DNA of 64,000 bases from Pochonia chlamydosporia 170 (taxonomy: Eukaryota > Ascomycota > Sordariomycetes > Hypocreales > Clavicipitaceae): assembly GCF_001653235.2 (NCBI RefSeq), contig NC_035790.1, positions 7,812,001 through 7,876,000 of the forward strand, read 5' to 3'. The notes under the pieces were generated by a model. That model had not been told where the DNA came from, searched no databases, and saw only the letters and a list, made by a program, of their open reading frames with translations. The position numbers and the translations under genes are program-made. Position 1 is the first letter of the stretch. The number at the start of each line of letters is the position of its first letter. Of the stretch, positions 1 through 10,777 are shown in pieces.

Positions 1-1391
1 CTTCAATCTCGGCGCGGTGGCCCGGCAACAGGGGCAACGGAGACCCCAGACGAGTGGGGGGTTGCGGCTTATGATTGGTCAGTGGCAAAGCTGCAGTGGA
101 TATTGGCGCTGCTGTTTCCAGTTGTCTGGCACCACTTTGAGCGTTAGCGTCTACTTCGTCTAAAACCAACAGACGAGACTGGACATGGAGAGAAATGCTG
201 GTCTTCATGTCACCCAGAGAGCTCTCTCTTTGCCCGGGGACTTTCAGCCAGGGAGCTCTGCATCTTCTCTTTTCCCCTCTTGCTCCTGTTCGCTCTTCAG
301 GAAACCCTGGTTCAATGCGGAGCTTCGGGTACGTGCATGGCCAGTGTACCATGTCCTTGTCATCAGTTCTGTTCCGTTCTGCTCTCTCTGTGCAGTGCCG
401 TGACCAAACCAAAACAAACTGGAGAACGGAGTAGCAGCCAGGCGGCAGGAGCTGCAGCTGCTTCCTTGACCTGCAGACAATCAAAGACCTTCCTAACCCA
501 CTCACTCTCTCGCTTCGCGTCGACGTGCCAAAGCATTACTTTTTTTCTTCTTCCGCTCTTCATCTCTCTGTATCATCTGGTCTAGGAAGCTTGGAAAAGG
601 TCGTCCTTTTTTTTCTTCCATTGTCATTCTCTTTTTTAATTCTGCCGTTACGGCGCCCACGATCGTTGTAAGTGTTTTTCTCTAGCTACGTGTCTGTCGG
701 GGCTTCACCGCTGTCTGGCCAACTCGCCCAGCTTTTGATGATGCTGCACCCTCCAACAAAAAAAAAAAGTACAGAGCTGCATTGAGCCTCGCACATTATA
801 CTGACTGGACAGAACTACATACACTCAGCCATTCCTCTCTCAAACGACAAATTCCTCGACAGCTCAAGTGGTTACGAAAGCCTGATTCGCCTTATACTTT
901 GCGCTGGTACTCTTCGACCCAGCAATCGCTTCGTTTTTTTGTGTAACACGAGCGGAGATTGCTAGACATTGACTTACACCGCTGCTCCCTCGCCTTCGTC
1001 TACACAGCACCACGTCGTACATACCATTTACTCCGTATTGTACTTTGTATTACTCGTCAATTTTGCGCCGAACTACTCCGTACGAAGCAAAGAAGCATAC
1101 ATCCAGTGACACAGTTTGTCGCGAGTCACCTGGAAGATCCTTCTTTCACTTGGTTCCTTGTCTCGCTTGTCTTCCTGTGTCCCTGTTGTTACTCAGCTAC
1201 GGAGTACTCTTACACCCTTAGAGTAAGCCGTCGACCCTCCCTGGAACTTGTCTCGCTACTCCCCGGTTGCTTCTTTGAGTGCCTGCTGCTGGTGTCTCCT
1301 ATCACGACTACTTCGATGAGATCCCTGGTCCCCTTTTATTCTTGAACGGCAGCTGCGCGGGTGACTCTTAAAAAGAGTCAATGGCGAAGAG
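1..1391. other. Long 5' region of the WD40 gene, no gene seen
   Basis: No open frame here looks like a real protein. The stretch holds pyrimidine-rich tracts typical of fungal promoters and leaders (for example around 480-660). It also has three copies of the 9-mer TACTCCGTA or its reverse complement (1029-1037, 1074-1082, 1198-1206). It is probably the promoter and 5' leader of the plus-strand WD40 gene that follows. Confidence 0.5.
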
Positions 1392-1428
1392 ATGGCTGCG
1401 GTTGTTACTCCCTCCAACAACCGGCTGA
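1381..1428 (+). other. Overlapping upstream ORF of 15 codons
   Basis: An ATG at 1381 opens a 15-codon frame ending in TGA at 1426-1428. It overlaps the WD40 start codon at 1392 in another frame. The upstream ATG has T at -3, a weak context, whereas the main ATG has G at -3 and G at +4. Leaky scanning could therefore reach the main start while the short frame damps translation. It only matters if the transcript starts upstream of 1381. Confidence 0.45.
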
Positions 1429-4400
1429 AGTTGACGCCGTCTAATTCACCTTTTCTATCGCGGCCGTCGAGATCTCCAATGCGGGGCCGTTCTTCCCATG
1501 AGTCGCGGCTCTCGTTGAGGAGAGTCGTTGGCACTACTTGTCGCTCGCCCACTGGCTTCGATACGGTCAATTCCTCCTTTGCCTACATTGCCGGAGGAGC
1601 TGTCGTGGTCGTCGATGTCGAGGGTCAGCTTTATTCACAACGCTTTTACAGAGCTCGCCCTACAGCTGTACCGAACTATTCAGTATCGAGTTCTCAGAAC
1701 GCCCCGTCCACCCCAATTGCAACAACACCAAAGGCAAACGACAGCCGCAATCGAGTGGCTCCTAGCTACAGGGACTCGCCCTATAGCCCGGTGGACTGGG
1801 CGAGTGATTCACCGGGTGGTTCCAAGACGTGGACGAGTCGGGAGAGGATTAAGGCTGCTACCTGCCTGGCTCTGAGCCCAGATGGTAGGTATTTGGCAGT
1901 AGGGGAAACCGGATATGCACCACGAGTTTTGATCTTCAGCCTACTAGATGCATCGTCGGACACGCCCCTAGTCTCCATCAGCGAGCATGCGTTTGGCGTC
2001 ACGGCAGTTGCTTGGTCGGAAGATTCAAAGTATCTTGCATCACTGGGTGCCGCCAACGATGGCTTCCTTTTTGTCTGGAAGATTGACCCTCGGACTGGAG
2101 CTGCCAAGCTCTTTCAGCAAAACCGGTGCACTTCATATATCAAAGACATGGTTTGGATGGGTAATGCCCTCATCACCTTGGGGGTGCGACACGTCAAGGT
2201 GTGGAAAATCGAGGATGGAACGTCTACTTCGCCGACGAAGCCAAAGTTTCTGGGTGACGTGACTCCATCGACCCCTACGTCACAAAAGACCTTGCCTGGC
2301 CGGAATATGCTTCTGGGCAGCTTGTTGGAGGCTACGTTTAGCTGTGCAGCCGTTGACGGAAAGAGTCTCATTCTTTGCACTGAAGCCGGCGATGTTTGCA
2401 TTCTCGATGACGACGATAGACAGATGAAGCTGACGAAAGTGTTAAATCTGGACTTTGCCATCACGACCATTACTATTCGGGACAAGATTGCCTACGTAGG
2501 CGGCAGAGACGGCTACTTTGCGACTCTTGATGTTGATGCAGTCATGGATGGCAGTGCAGTCAGTGTTTTGACTGTTAGTCAAACATCCGCTGGTATAGTC
2601 GCCTTGGGTTTTCTGCCCGACAAGTTGGTAACCATTGATTCGAAGCAGTCCATTGATGTTTGGAACCCCGATTATCTGCCTGGAAAGCATTCTCAAGCAC
2701 TCGCCCATATTCCAATTCCTGGGCACGGAGAACCAATCATGGGCGTCCACCCTTTGCACCGACCAAACAAGGCGAATGCAGCCTTTGTCACCTGGTCTGC
2801 CTCAGGAAATATCACGTTTTGGGATCTTGACGGACAGGTCAGGCTTACTATTGATGTGCCCATTGACAACGCGGAACCGGAGAATGAACTCACCTTGGCC
2901 AATCAAATAACAAGCGCTCGCACAACGAAGAGTGGAAAGCTCCTGGTTACAGCAGACCGTCAAGGTATCGTAAAAGTGGTGGATGTGGACTCCAGGGACT
3001 GCCTCTTGGATATCAAGGCACACTCGTCCGACTGCCTTTGCATCAGCATCTATGACGAAGAGTCCAAGTTTCTCATGGCTTGCTGTGGCAGAGACCGTAC
3101 GGCGCAACTATTTCACCGAGACTCCAACGGCCAGATTGAGCATTTTCAGACCCTTGAGTTTGCGGCCAAGGTTGTCCAGGTGCTCATTCCTACCGACGAC
3201 AAAGTTATTACCATTTCTCTTGACCGCACATTACAGGTACATGATATCGTCTCCCGAGACGGGGAGCCTGATATCCTTGCCGCCATTCCTTCCAAAGTTA
3301 TTTCTTTGAAATCGTCACCTACTTCTATGACCATGGGTCCAGATAATAGGACAGTTTTTGTCTCTCTTTTGGATCGATCTACTTATCAATTCGATTTAGC
3401 GACTGGCAGACAAATTTGCTGCTTCAAATGCATGGATGAAGGCGGTGTAGAAGCCGCTGTTTTGGATTCATTGTTTGTTGGCCAGTGGCCAGCTAAGGAT
3501 CTCGACTTTCTGCTTGGATCATCGAATACGGACAAATCGATACGCCTTTATGACGCCAATTCAGGCTCGTTTTTAGACAGAGAATGGGGCCACACCGAAG
3601 CCATCAACGGCGTTTCACTGGTCGAAGATGACGATGGCTCCAAGAAAGTCGTCAGTGTGGGTTCGGATGGAACGATTATGATTTGGAAACTGGATCTGAA
3701 CGATCCTTCACCGGGGTCGATGAGTAGGGATCCATCGCCGGTAAAGGAAGCCACCATTGCCAATGGTCGACCGACGTTACGCAGAGTTTTGTCAAAGGCG
3801 GAGTTGGCCGAATTTCAGCGTCCATCACCATCACCGGCGGGTCGTCGGTCACCACCACGATCACTGCGTCGCAGAACATCGAGACTCACTCTCGGGGCTG
3901 GCGTTGCGGCAAATCGAACACCTGTTGGGAATATTGCAACCAGTCCAAATGACAGTGCCATTAATGAGGACACTCCGTCGAGAAGACGACCCTCAGAACC
4001 CAACAGAGGCGACAGTCCGCCCTCGAGTCCGAAAGCGAGGGTCACTAGGGCACCGTCGATGCCAGCACTGTCAGCCGTCGCCAAGAGGAAGTCGTCATCG
4101 AATCTTCGTGGGTTTGGGTCTCTGAACATGGCGACGGAGCAAGCTTGCCGCACACTGCGTGCGTACAGGAAGAAGTTGTCATCTGCTGAGCCCATTACAG
4201 CAGAAGTCTTGACAGAATTGGACCAGGAGTTGCGTCTCACAGCAGCTGCCTTGGGGGACCGTGCCATCAGAAGCAAGGCTATGAATGAGACAGTACTCAG
4301 CGGGCTCCTAGACCAGTACTCGGAGAGACTGGTTACTCTACTAGATGAAAAATTGCGGCTGACCAACCAGCTGCCGAAGGATAGGGATATGGAGACAGCC

Positions 4401-4457
4401 AGCAGCGATGACCGGCCTCGCAGCGCGGATGGCACGTCTAGCTCGTCGTCGCCATAG
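1392..4457 (+). CDS. WD40-repeat protein, WDR62/MAPKBP1-like
   Basis: One uninterrupted frame of 1021 residues. After a basic, Ser/Pro-rich N-terminus (about 1-50), residues of roughly 60-770 read as successive WD40 blades, with repeated endings such as LFVWKID, VKVWKIE, ITFWDLD and IMIWKLD. This is enough for two beta-propellers. Residues about 780-910 are Ser/Pro/Arg-rich and probably disordered. Residues about 915-1000 form a leucine-rich helical segment that could be a coiled coil, followed by an acidic Ser tail. The two-propeller layout with a C-terminal helix matches the MAPKBP1/WDR62 family, which are scaffold proteins at spindle poles or in JNK signalling in animals. The fungal role is not known to me. 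The start at 1392 has a good Kozak context. Confidence 0.85.
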   Translation: MAAVVTPSNNRLKLTPSNSPFLSRPSRSPMRGRSSHESRLSLRRVVGTTCRSPTGFDTVNSSFAYIAGGAVVVVDVEGQLYSQRFYRARPTAVPNYSVSSSQNAPSTPIATTPKANDSRNRVAPSYRDSPYSPVDWASDSPGGSKTWTSRERIKAATCLALSPDGRYLAVGETGYAPRVLIFSLLDASSDTPLVSISEHAFGVTAVAWSEDSKYLASLGAANDGFLFVWKIDPRTGAAKLFQQNRCTSYIKDMVWMGNALITLGVRHVKVWKIEDGTSTSPTKPKFLGDVTPSTPTSQKTLPGRNMLLGSLLEATFSCAAVDGKSLILCTEAGDVCILDDDDRQMKLTKVLNLDFAITTITIRDKIAYVGGRDGYFATLDVDAVMDGSAVSVLTVSQTSAGIVALGFLPDKLVTIDSKQSIDVWNPDYLPGKHSQALAHIPIPGHGEPIMGVHPLHRPNKANAAFVTWSASGNITFWDLDGQVRLTIDVPIDNAEPENELTLANQITSARTTKSGKLLVTADRQGIVKVVDVDSRDCLLDIKAHSSDCLCISIYDEESKFLMACCGRDRTAQLFHRDSNGQIEHFQTLEFAAKVVQVLIPTDDKVITISLDRTLQVHDIVSRDGEPDILAAIPSKVISLKSSPTSMTMGPDNRTVFVSLLDRSTYQFDLATGRQICCFKCMDEGGVEAAVLDSLFVGQWPAKDLDFLLGSSNTDKSIRLYDANSGSFLDREWGHTEAINGVSLVEDDDGSKKVVSVGSDGTIMIWKLDLNDPSPGSMSRDPSPVKEATIANGRPTLRRVLSKAELAEFQRPSPSPAGRRSPPRSLRRRTSRLTLGAGVAANRTPVGNIATSPNDSAINEDTPSRRRPSEPNRGDSPPSSPKARVTRAPSMPALSAVAKRKSSSNLRGFGSLNMATEQACRTLRAYRKKLSSAEPITAEVLTELDQELRLTAAALGDRAIRSKAMNETVLSGLLDQYSERLVTLLDEKLRLTNQLPKDRDMETASSDDRPRSADGTSSSSSP

Positions 4458-4992
4458 CATTCATTTCGTCTCATGTGTTACCACCAAGATACCTTTTTTA
4501 CTACATTGAGCTTTGGGAAGTTATATCTCACTACCGATTCGTGCAATCGGAAATGGACAAAACGGCGTTTTAGGAATTGCAGATTTGTTTACTCTCGGGG
4601 GGAAGGCCATACGGGAAAGGCTACCTGAAGGGGATTAGAGCGATCGCTCTTGGCATCACTTGCTTTGTGATATGATACCACTGGGATTGGCGTTAGATGG
4701 ATTTTGCATAAGTACCTCGGATAAGTTCAAACCAGGGCTTAAGAAATATTACACGTTTAGGCATTGCTAAGGTTTCGCTTGCTGCCTCCGTCCCGTTCCA
4801 TTTGCGTTTCTTTGCAGCCAGTGAAACTTAAAGTACCTTTAGTCCTTTACTTGCACATATGCGTGAAATTGTAGATATATACCTACCTAGGTAGGTATCT
4901 GCGACATTTTTGTTGACAGGTACTTCTTCCCAGTTAACGAGGTTCGTGACAGTGCTGACCGTGTACGCCACGAGGTACGTGGTCAGGGGCGT

Positions 4993-5000
4993 CACGTGAT
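4993..5000 (+). promoter_or_regulatory. E-box CACGTGAT
   Basis: The palindromic CACGTG core with flanking TCACGTGAT fits the Cbf1-type bHLH site (RTCACRTG). It lies about 480 bp upstream of the bromodomain gene start. The same octamer recurs at 5111, 8803 and 63093, always upstream of plus-strand genes. Confidence 0.4.
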
Positions 5001-5110
5001 TATGTGTCCATTTGGCTTTCATCTAGCGCCCTGCTGGGGCGTTTTGCTCCCATCCTTTCCCTGAAAACACTCGAGCACAAACACCGGAGCCAACGCCAAT
5101 CCAGTCGAAC

Positions 5111-5118
5111 CACGTGAT
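5111..5118 (+). promoter_or_regulatory. E-box CACGTGAT
   Basis: Second CACGTGAT copy, about 360 bp upstream of the bromodomain gene start and in the same orientation as the copy at 4993. Two sites in one promoter make a bHLH input more likely, but no binding data are available. Confidence 0.4.
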
Positions 5119-5470
5119 TTCTGGCCAGCCGATCGCGAAGAAAAAAAACACGACAGCATAGCAGGAAAAGGTCGTGAAAGACGAGCCTCAAAAAGCGCAA
5201 CAACTCGATGAAATCGCCGATTGGACAATAATCAAGTATTATTGACACTCAGCAAGGCCGCCCGCACGCGTTTTTGACGGATCGGAGCGCCGAGTGCATG
5301 ACGTATGAGACTGCCCGAGTACCACCTTGTGCAGCTTGCAAGAACGCAAGATCGAATGACCACGAGAAGCTAACTTTTTGGATCCAAACTCTCTGCAGAC
5401 ACTGGCGCCGCTTCATCTTCTTGCGAAGCGCGAAGGTCCCCTCGGTCACTGGCGAGGTGGACCGTGGGGC

Positions 5471-8299
5471 ATGAATCATCCGACCGCCTACACGCCCCTC
5501 GAGTCGCTGTTCCTTTTCCAGTCGCTACTGACACACGGGGTCGAGGCGGGGGCATTTGTTCGGATTTCGGAATATCTGAGGAACAATGCGCTTGTGAAGA
5601 GCGATGCGTCGTTTGATGCGGCGAGGTTGGCGCCCGATGCGCTGCAGCAGTTGTTTCTGCTGCTGTTGCGGGAGGAGATGAAGGGGGAGACGGACCCGAA
5701 TGCCACGACTTCGACTTCGACTGCGAATGCGAATGCAGGGGAGGGCTCGACGTCCCCGGCGTCGCGGAAGAGGAAGCTGGGTAGTCCGCCGTTGCCGTCG
5801 CTAAAGGATGCGTATGAGCAAATTGCAAAGGTGCCGGCGTTGGTGGATCGACTTTATGCGAGGTATCGGGATACCGTTGTGAAGGAGATTAGGGAGGATG
5901 AGCGACGGTTCGCCAAGGTACAGAAGGAGATTCAGCTGCTGGAACGGAGCGAGAAGGAGAGGTTGGCAAAGGCTGCGGCGAGCCAGAATGGTGGCCCGAC
6001 ACTGGCGCCTCGAGATGGACGTCTTGTTCCGGGACAATCATCGACTCCTACTCCTGGGCAAGCGGGTGTTGTCAAAAGACCTACGTCTACTACACCTGTT
6101 TATCCCCCGAGACCGCCTACGACATCATCTACACAATCTACTGTCGCTGCTCCGAGTCATCTGCAGGCGGGTACGACACCAGTGCGGCCGTCGCCATCGC
6201 CAAAACCCCCAAATGCGAGTGGATCGGGTCTCCAGGCTCCAGCTGGAATGCCGCAGCCTGGACCCAGAGTTCTGCAGCCGCCTGGTCAACCTCCGAAGCC
6301 GACTATTTCACCCCGTCCGGATGCTACTGGAATTGCTGCCATCAAGCCGAAGGAACCGGCGCCAGCACCTGCCAACCAGGGGACACCGGCGTCGAATTTG
6401 AAGTGGGAGAAGCCATATCAGCCTCCGCCATCTCAAGGTCCTGGTTTGCCAGGACAAGCACAACCTGCTACGCCTGCGAATGCGGCAACAGGAACAGCTC
6501 CAAAGGGACCTGGACCTCAACAGCAGTGGACGCCGCAGCAACAGCAGCAACATGCTGGGCAAGCGGCCACTGCTACCCCACAGGGTCGACCAACTCCGGG
6601 AAAGCCAGTTCTTGTGGCTCCCCAGAATGTTGGACATCTCTCTACGCCATTACAACCAGCGCCACCACGACCAGCTGGTGTTGCTGCTCCTCAAGGACAA
6701 CCGCAACCACAGCCTCGTCCGATCTCGACGACTCCCGTCCATCCTCCTGGACGACCTATTCAGCCTCAACAACCACAGCAGACGCAAACAACACCAAGAC
6801 CAATTGCGGCGGCTGCGCAAACGCCGCAAAAGGGTGCGGCGGGCCCTGCCATAGCCCCTCAAAAATGGACGCCAGCGCAAGCTGCTCAGCAACAAGCACA
6901 GCGGCCGTCTCCTTCGACATCTCCTGCTCCCCTGGCGCAAAGAGACAAGCCGCCGTACGCGTCTCCGTACAACACGCAACCGCCAAGACCTGCTATTCCA
7001 GAACACATTATTCGACAAGCCGCTGCGGCACAAGCGGCGGCAGCTGCGGCGACACCAAATGCGAAGAAAATAAGCCCGGTTACGGCTGCTCCCAGTACGC
7101 CTGGTGCTACGACGCCGATAGCTGCTCTTACGCGTGGCTTTGGCACGAAATGGGCATCCCATTCGACTCCTTCTACACCGCGGCCAATTACGGCTGAGCC
7201 ACAGAGCCCGGCATATGAGCCGGTCAGCCCACCACCTCGCGATACATCGATATTATCCGATACGCCAAGATCGAGCTCAAAGAGAGACTTATCCAGAGGC
7301 GGCTTGAAGGCAGACGCGGCCAAGGCAAGGAGTCGGCCGTCTAGAGCGTCTCACAGGGGTCGTGGCATGAGCACGACTCCTTCTGTCGGCGGAACGCGAA
7401 GGAGCCAGTCTGTCGCTTCACAAGTTGATGAGCTGTCAATGGACCATCCCATCAGCGCCACAAAGATTAAGCACGAGGTTCTCACGCCACGACATATAGA
7501 AGAAACAGGGGATACTACGGCAGATGAAAGTGTACATGGGCGGACGAACATGGCGACTCCTGGGAGTGTCTCGTCTAGGCTCGCCAAACGAAAGAGACAA
7601 GACTCTCCGCCTGTACCAACTGCACCGCCGACACAAGTGTTGTGGACACGAGGCTTTACAAAAGTTTCGTCGTCAGCACTGGACCAGATCTCGAGTCACC
7701 GCGATGCCAACATGTTTGCTACGGGTGTGCGCGAAAGGGATGCGCCCAACTACAGACAGATCGTGCTGCAGCCTCAAGACATCACGTCAATACGGTCTGC
7801 CATCAAACAAGGGAACAAGGCTGCCGTTCAAGCAGCAGGTAGCCTCCCTGGCGGCGACCCGGGGACGGCAAGCGTCTGGCTGCCGATATCCGAAGACCTC
7901 GTTCCACCCAAGGGTATCGTCAACTCTGCTCAACTGGAGCGCGAGCTAGTTCACATGTTTTGCAACGCCATCATGTACAACCCGGATCCAGACCGCGGAC
8001 CTGGGTCTGCATTCCTAAAGCGGTCTCAGGACGAAGAAGAGGAAGTGGTGGGCTATCGGGTTGACGAGAACGGCGTGGTCAAGAACACACGAAGCATGTT
8101 TGTGGAAGTCGAGAAACTCCTTGGTGATCTCCGTAGTGCGGAGAAGGATCGTGGTGCGCCTCCACCGCCATCTGCCACCCGTCAAGCTAGTGTAGCGACG
8201 CCTGCAGATGACACTGCCGAAGATGAGGATGAACTAGCAGGGGACGGGAACACAGCAGCTAGCGTTGTGAAAAGAAGGCGCATTGCGACAAGGAATTAA
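5471..8299 (+). CDS. Bromodomain protein, BRD8/Bdc1-like NuA4 subunit
   Basis: A 942-residue protein read from the ATG at 5471. The open frame extends upstream to about 5360, but that part has no ATG and an in-frame TGA sits at 5357. The N-terminus begins with the motif AYTPLESL and a helical domain (about 1-70), then a Lys/Glu helix (about 130-190), as in fungal BRD8/Bdc1 relatives. Residues about 195-600 are a long Pro/Gln/Ala-rich disordered segment. The C-terminal part (about 758-853) is a degenerate bromodomain retaining an NAIMYNPD-like asparagine region, and the protein ends in an acidic patch and a KRRR basic tail. BRD8/Bdc1 belongs to the NuA4 histone acetyltransferase complex in the nucleus, which I infer by family resemblance. 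Two CACGTGAT sites lie upstream. Confidence 0.82.
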   Translation: MNHPTAYTPLESLFLFQSLLTHGVEAGAFVRISEYLRNNALVKSDASFDAARLAPDALQQLFLLLLREEMKGETDPNATTSTSTANANAGEGSTSPASRKRKLGSPPLPSLKDAYEQIAKVPALVDRLYARYRDTVVKEIREDERRFAKVQKEIQLLERSEKERLAKAAASQNGGPTLAPRDGRLVPGQSSTPTPGQAGVVKRPTSTTPVYPPRPPTTSSTQSTVAAPSHLQAGTTPVRPSPSPKPPNASGSGLQAPAGMPQPGPRVLQPPGQPPKPTISPRPDATGIAAIKPKEPAPAPANQGTPASNLKWEKPYQPPPSQGPGLPGQAQPATPANAATGTAPKGPGPQQQWTPQQQQQHAGQAATATPQGRPTPGKPVLVAPQNVGHLSTPLQPAPPRPAGVAAPQGQPQPQPRPISTTPVHPPGRPIQPQQPQQTQTTPRPIAAAAQTPQKGAAGPAIAPQKWTPAQAAQQQAQRPSPSTSPAPLAQRDKPPYASPYNTQPPRPAIPEHIIRQAAAAQAAAAAATPNAKKISPVTAAPSTPGATTPIAALTRGFGTKWASHSTPSTPRPITAEPQSPAYEPVSPPPRDTSILSDTPRSSSKRDLSRGGLKADAAKARSRPSRASHRGRGMSTTPSVGGTRRSQSVASQVDELSMDHPISATKIKHEVLTPRHIEETGDTTADESVHGRTNMATPGSVSSRLAKRKRQDSPPVPTAPPTQVLWTRGFTKVSSSALDQISSHRDANMFATGVRERDAPNYRQIVLQPQDITSIRSAIKQGNKAAVQAAGSLPGGDPGTASVWLPISEDLVPPKGIVNSAQLERELVHMFCNAIMYNPDPDRGPGSAFLKRSQDEEEEVVGYRVDENGVVKNTRSMFVEVEKLLGDLRSAEKDRGAPPPPSATRQASVATPADDTAEDEDELAGDGNTAASVVKRRRIATRN

Positions 8300-8956
8300 G
8301 GTTTCTATTTGGGGGTGCCAAGATTTCTCATCCATGACTTTTACGGAGTGCAGTTGGAGGAGGGCAATCTTTCCACGCAGACGAGGGGGAACAAGGCTCA
8401 GTCTTGTGTGACGTGAGGCGAGGTGAGCAGAGGTGCACTGTTTGATTAATGTAGAGCGTGGCTTATTTTTTGCTCTCTTTTTTTTTGCATGATGCTGGCT
8501 ATCTTGGTGGGCATTTCTCACATTTGGTTCGGAACGTTTTTGGGACGTGGATGGATAGCGTGTAGGATCAGCTCAGATCAGATACTTTGACATGACAAAT
8601 AATTTTCTCGCATTTGCTTTTTTTTCTGCGCTTCCCTGTCAACCTTGTCAACAACGGTTACACAAGTTGCTCACCACTCCAGGTCATTTTCTGTTCAACC
8701 CAACAGCACAGCACAGCACACACACCATCCACAGCCATGTGCAAGTCCAACCAATTTCAACGTCACAAAACCAACCACTTGCATTGAGGCTGATGCACGT
8801 CACACGTGATGGATCGAAAAGAAAGAGTGCAGAGCGCAGCGCCCCTCCAACTCACGAAATCGGGTCTGGTATAAAAGAAAAAAAAGACCCCCAACCATCA
8901 GGCTGTAAGATGCGATAGCCAAACAGCATAGAGCCTACATTTTTTTTTTTTTCAAA
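8300..8956. other. Intergenic promoter region of the CorA-like gene
   Basis: No gene seen. It contains T-rich tracts, a CACGTGAT element at 8803 and a polyT/polyA stretch directly before the next start codon. Confidence 0.5.
8803..8810 (+). promoter_or_regulatory. E-box CACGTGAT
   Basis: CACGTGAT about 150 bp upstream of the CorA-like gene start, the same octamer found in the bromodomain promoter. It is a candidate bHLH binding site, inferred from sequence only. Confidence 0.4.
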
Positions 8957-10777
8957 ATGAGCCCCGAGGAAGATTCGTCCAGCACCAAAACAGCATGTCC
9001 CAGCGGTCCTATTGCCCATGTTCTTATTCTCCCTGACGATGCCCAGCCCGTGCATCTCGAGCTCTCGAATTGGGATGAGATAGATGACTTTCTGACGCGC
9101 GACCACGACGAGTACCCTGACCAGCGCAAGATGTTTATCCTGAATGGGCTGCATGCCAGATTGGCGTTTGAGCTGGCTGTGCGGATGGACGTGGACCCTG
9201 GTTTCTTTGACTGTCACATCTATCGGACGAGGTATATACCTCCCCGGGGGAAGGAGGAACATCAACGCACCCAGGGTCAGGGTCAGAGTAAAAACGCAAA
9301 AGCAGGCACCAAGGAGAAGATGGCTTTTTTTCAGATTGATTTCCCGCAGGTGCAGGAGCTGTGTATCCCAGAGGCGATGCCTGCGTCGAGGTCTTCGGAG
9401 ATTACGTTACCGGAGAGTAGGTGGATGGCGGACGAGAACATGCTGTGCGTGTCGCCGGATTCGCGAAAGGCGTATGTCCTTGATGGGACGTTGTACCGCT
9501 GGGATGGGATGCTGGTCGGCACGTTTGGATACTGGCGGCGGATGTCGTGGTGGAGTAGTGAGCGGGAAAAGACGTGTATGTCCCCATCCTCTCCCTTTGT
9601 TTTGAGATGAAAAAGAAGATGATAATGGGAAAATGGTTCTAACTGTATAGCCGTCATGATCATCGATGGTCCGCTGGAGGCACTCCTCCCACCGCACATC
9701 TCACCTGCTACCATCGGAAAGCAAGCATTCAGAAACAACGTCAAGCGCCTTACCGGCACGACCACCGACGCCCTGGACAACTTGTACTCCCGATGGCGAG
9801 AACGACGTCGCCCGCAGTCCTTTCTAGAAAAGTTCCTTCAGGACGGAACACCAAGTACAGTCCACGAGGTTGCCACAGAGGTTGCCCTCCAGCAGTGGAC
9901 GCTGCTCCTCGCAGCCGTACAAATGGACAGAGGACCGAACCAGGCGAGTCCCATCCTGGAAATCATATCCCAGCGCATGGAGAACAACATCCTCGACTGC
10001 ACGCGTGTACAGGGTCAAACGCACGTCCACGCCCAAAAATGGCAAGAGTTGAGCAAACTGCTCCCGTCGAGACGAGACTCGGCGTACTTACAAATGGTGA
10101 CGGCGTTCCACGACAAACTCCAGCGTATAGAGCGGAAACTACCACCCCCCACGCCCGGCAGCCAGAACGACAGACTGGCGCTGGCAGTGAAAGAGGATAG
10201 GAGGGCGCTGAACCGCCTGTCCTACATGGGGGGTGTGCTGCTGCCGTTTTCGATTGTAGCAGGTGTGTTTTCCATGGCGGGCGAGTTCACCGCCGGAGGG
10301 AGCCTGTTCTTCGTATACTGGGTGCTCGTTGTGCCGGGCGTGGTGGCGGCCTTGCTGGCCGTGTATGCGGATACCGTGCGCCTGAGGCGGGTGAACAAGG
10401 CGGTCAGGGAGGGGAGGAAGATGCCTGCGTGGGTGGGACGCCTGCTGAGGAGGTATAGGAGCGATGGTGATGAGGAGGCGTCGGAGACGAGTTCTGCGTC
10501 GGAGGAGAGTGCGGCGGCTGCGCCGGCGAGACAGACTGCGGGTGAGGTTGTGCCGGTGAGGCAGGGCTTCTTCCCGGCCGTGGCAGGGAGACGGTTGCCG
10601 ATGGGGGTTGTTGCACCAAGGGGGATGCCGCGGAGGATGAGTGTGCCGTGGCCGACTGGCGTTTTGGTGGATGAGGCGAGGAATGAGGACACGGAGGAGT
10701 TGGGGTGGTGGAGGGCGTTGAGGACCTTGGTTGGGTATGAGCCTGATTGGGCGAATGCTCGTGAGGATGGGCGGTGA
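8957..10777 (+). CDS. CorA-like divalent-cation transporter-family membrane protein
   Basis: Two exons, 8957-9575 and 9651-10777, joined across a 75-nt intron with donor GTATGT, a CTAAC branch and acceptor TAG. The product has 581 residues. The large soluble N-terminal domain (about 1-395) is followed by two closely spaced hydrophobic segments (about 400-418 and 424-446) and a cytosolic basic/Ser-rich tail. This is the layout of the CorA magnesium channel family. The Gly-Met-Asn signature that normally follows the first membrane helix is absent: the corresponding loop reads S-M-A-G-E. The protein may therefore have altered selectivity or may not be a channel. It is best described as CorA-like of unknown substrate. 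A CACGTGAT site lies 154 bp upstream. Confidence 0.72.

Larger units (their letters stand above)
4458..5470. other. Intergenic region between WD40 gene and bromodomain gene
   Basis: No coding frame is supported. It holds a perfect 20-bp palindrome (4879-4898, centred on CCTAGG) and two CACGTGAT elements close to the next gene. It is probably the terminator of the WD40 gene and the promoter of the bromodomain gene. Confidence 0.5.

Noticed and set aside
5378..5470. N-terminal extension of the bromodomain protein
   Set aside because: It starts with TTG, with a TGA just upstream in frame. The ATG at 5471 gives the family-like N-terminus.
6403..7197. Long alternative frame inside the bromodomain gene
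   Set aside because: It shadows the Pro/Gln-rich repeats of the real frame and is rich in Ser/Thr/Cys without a fold.
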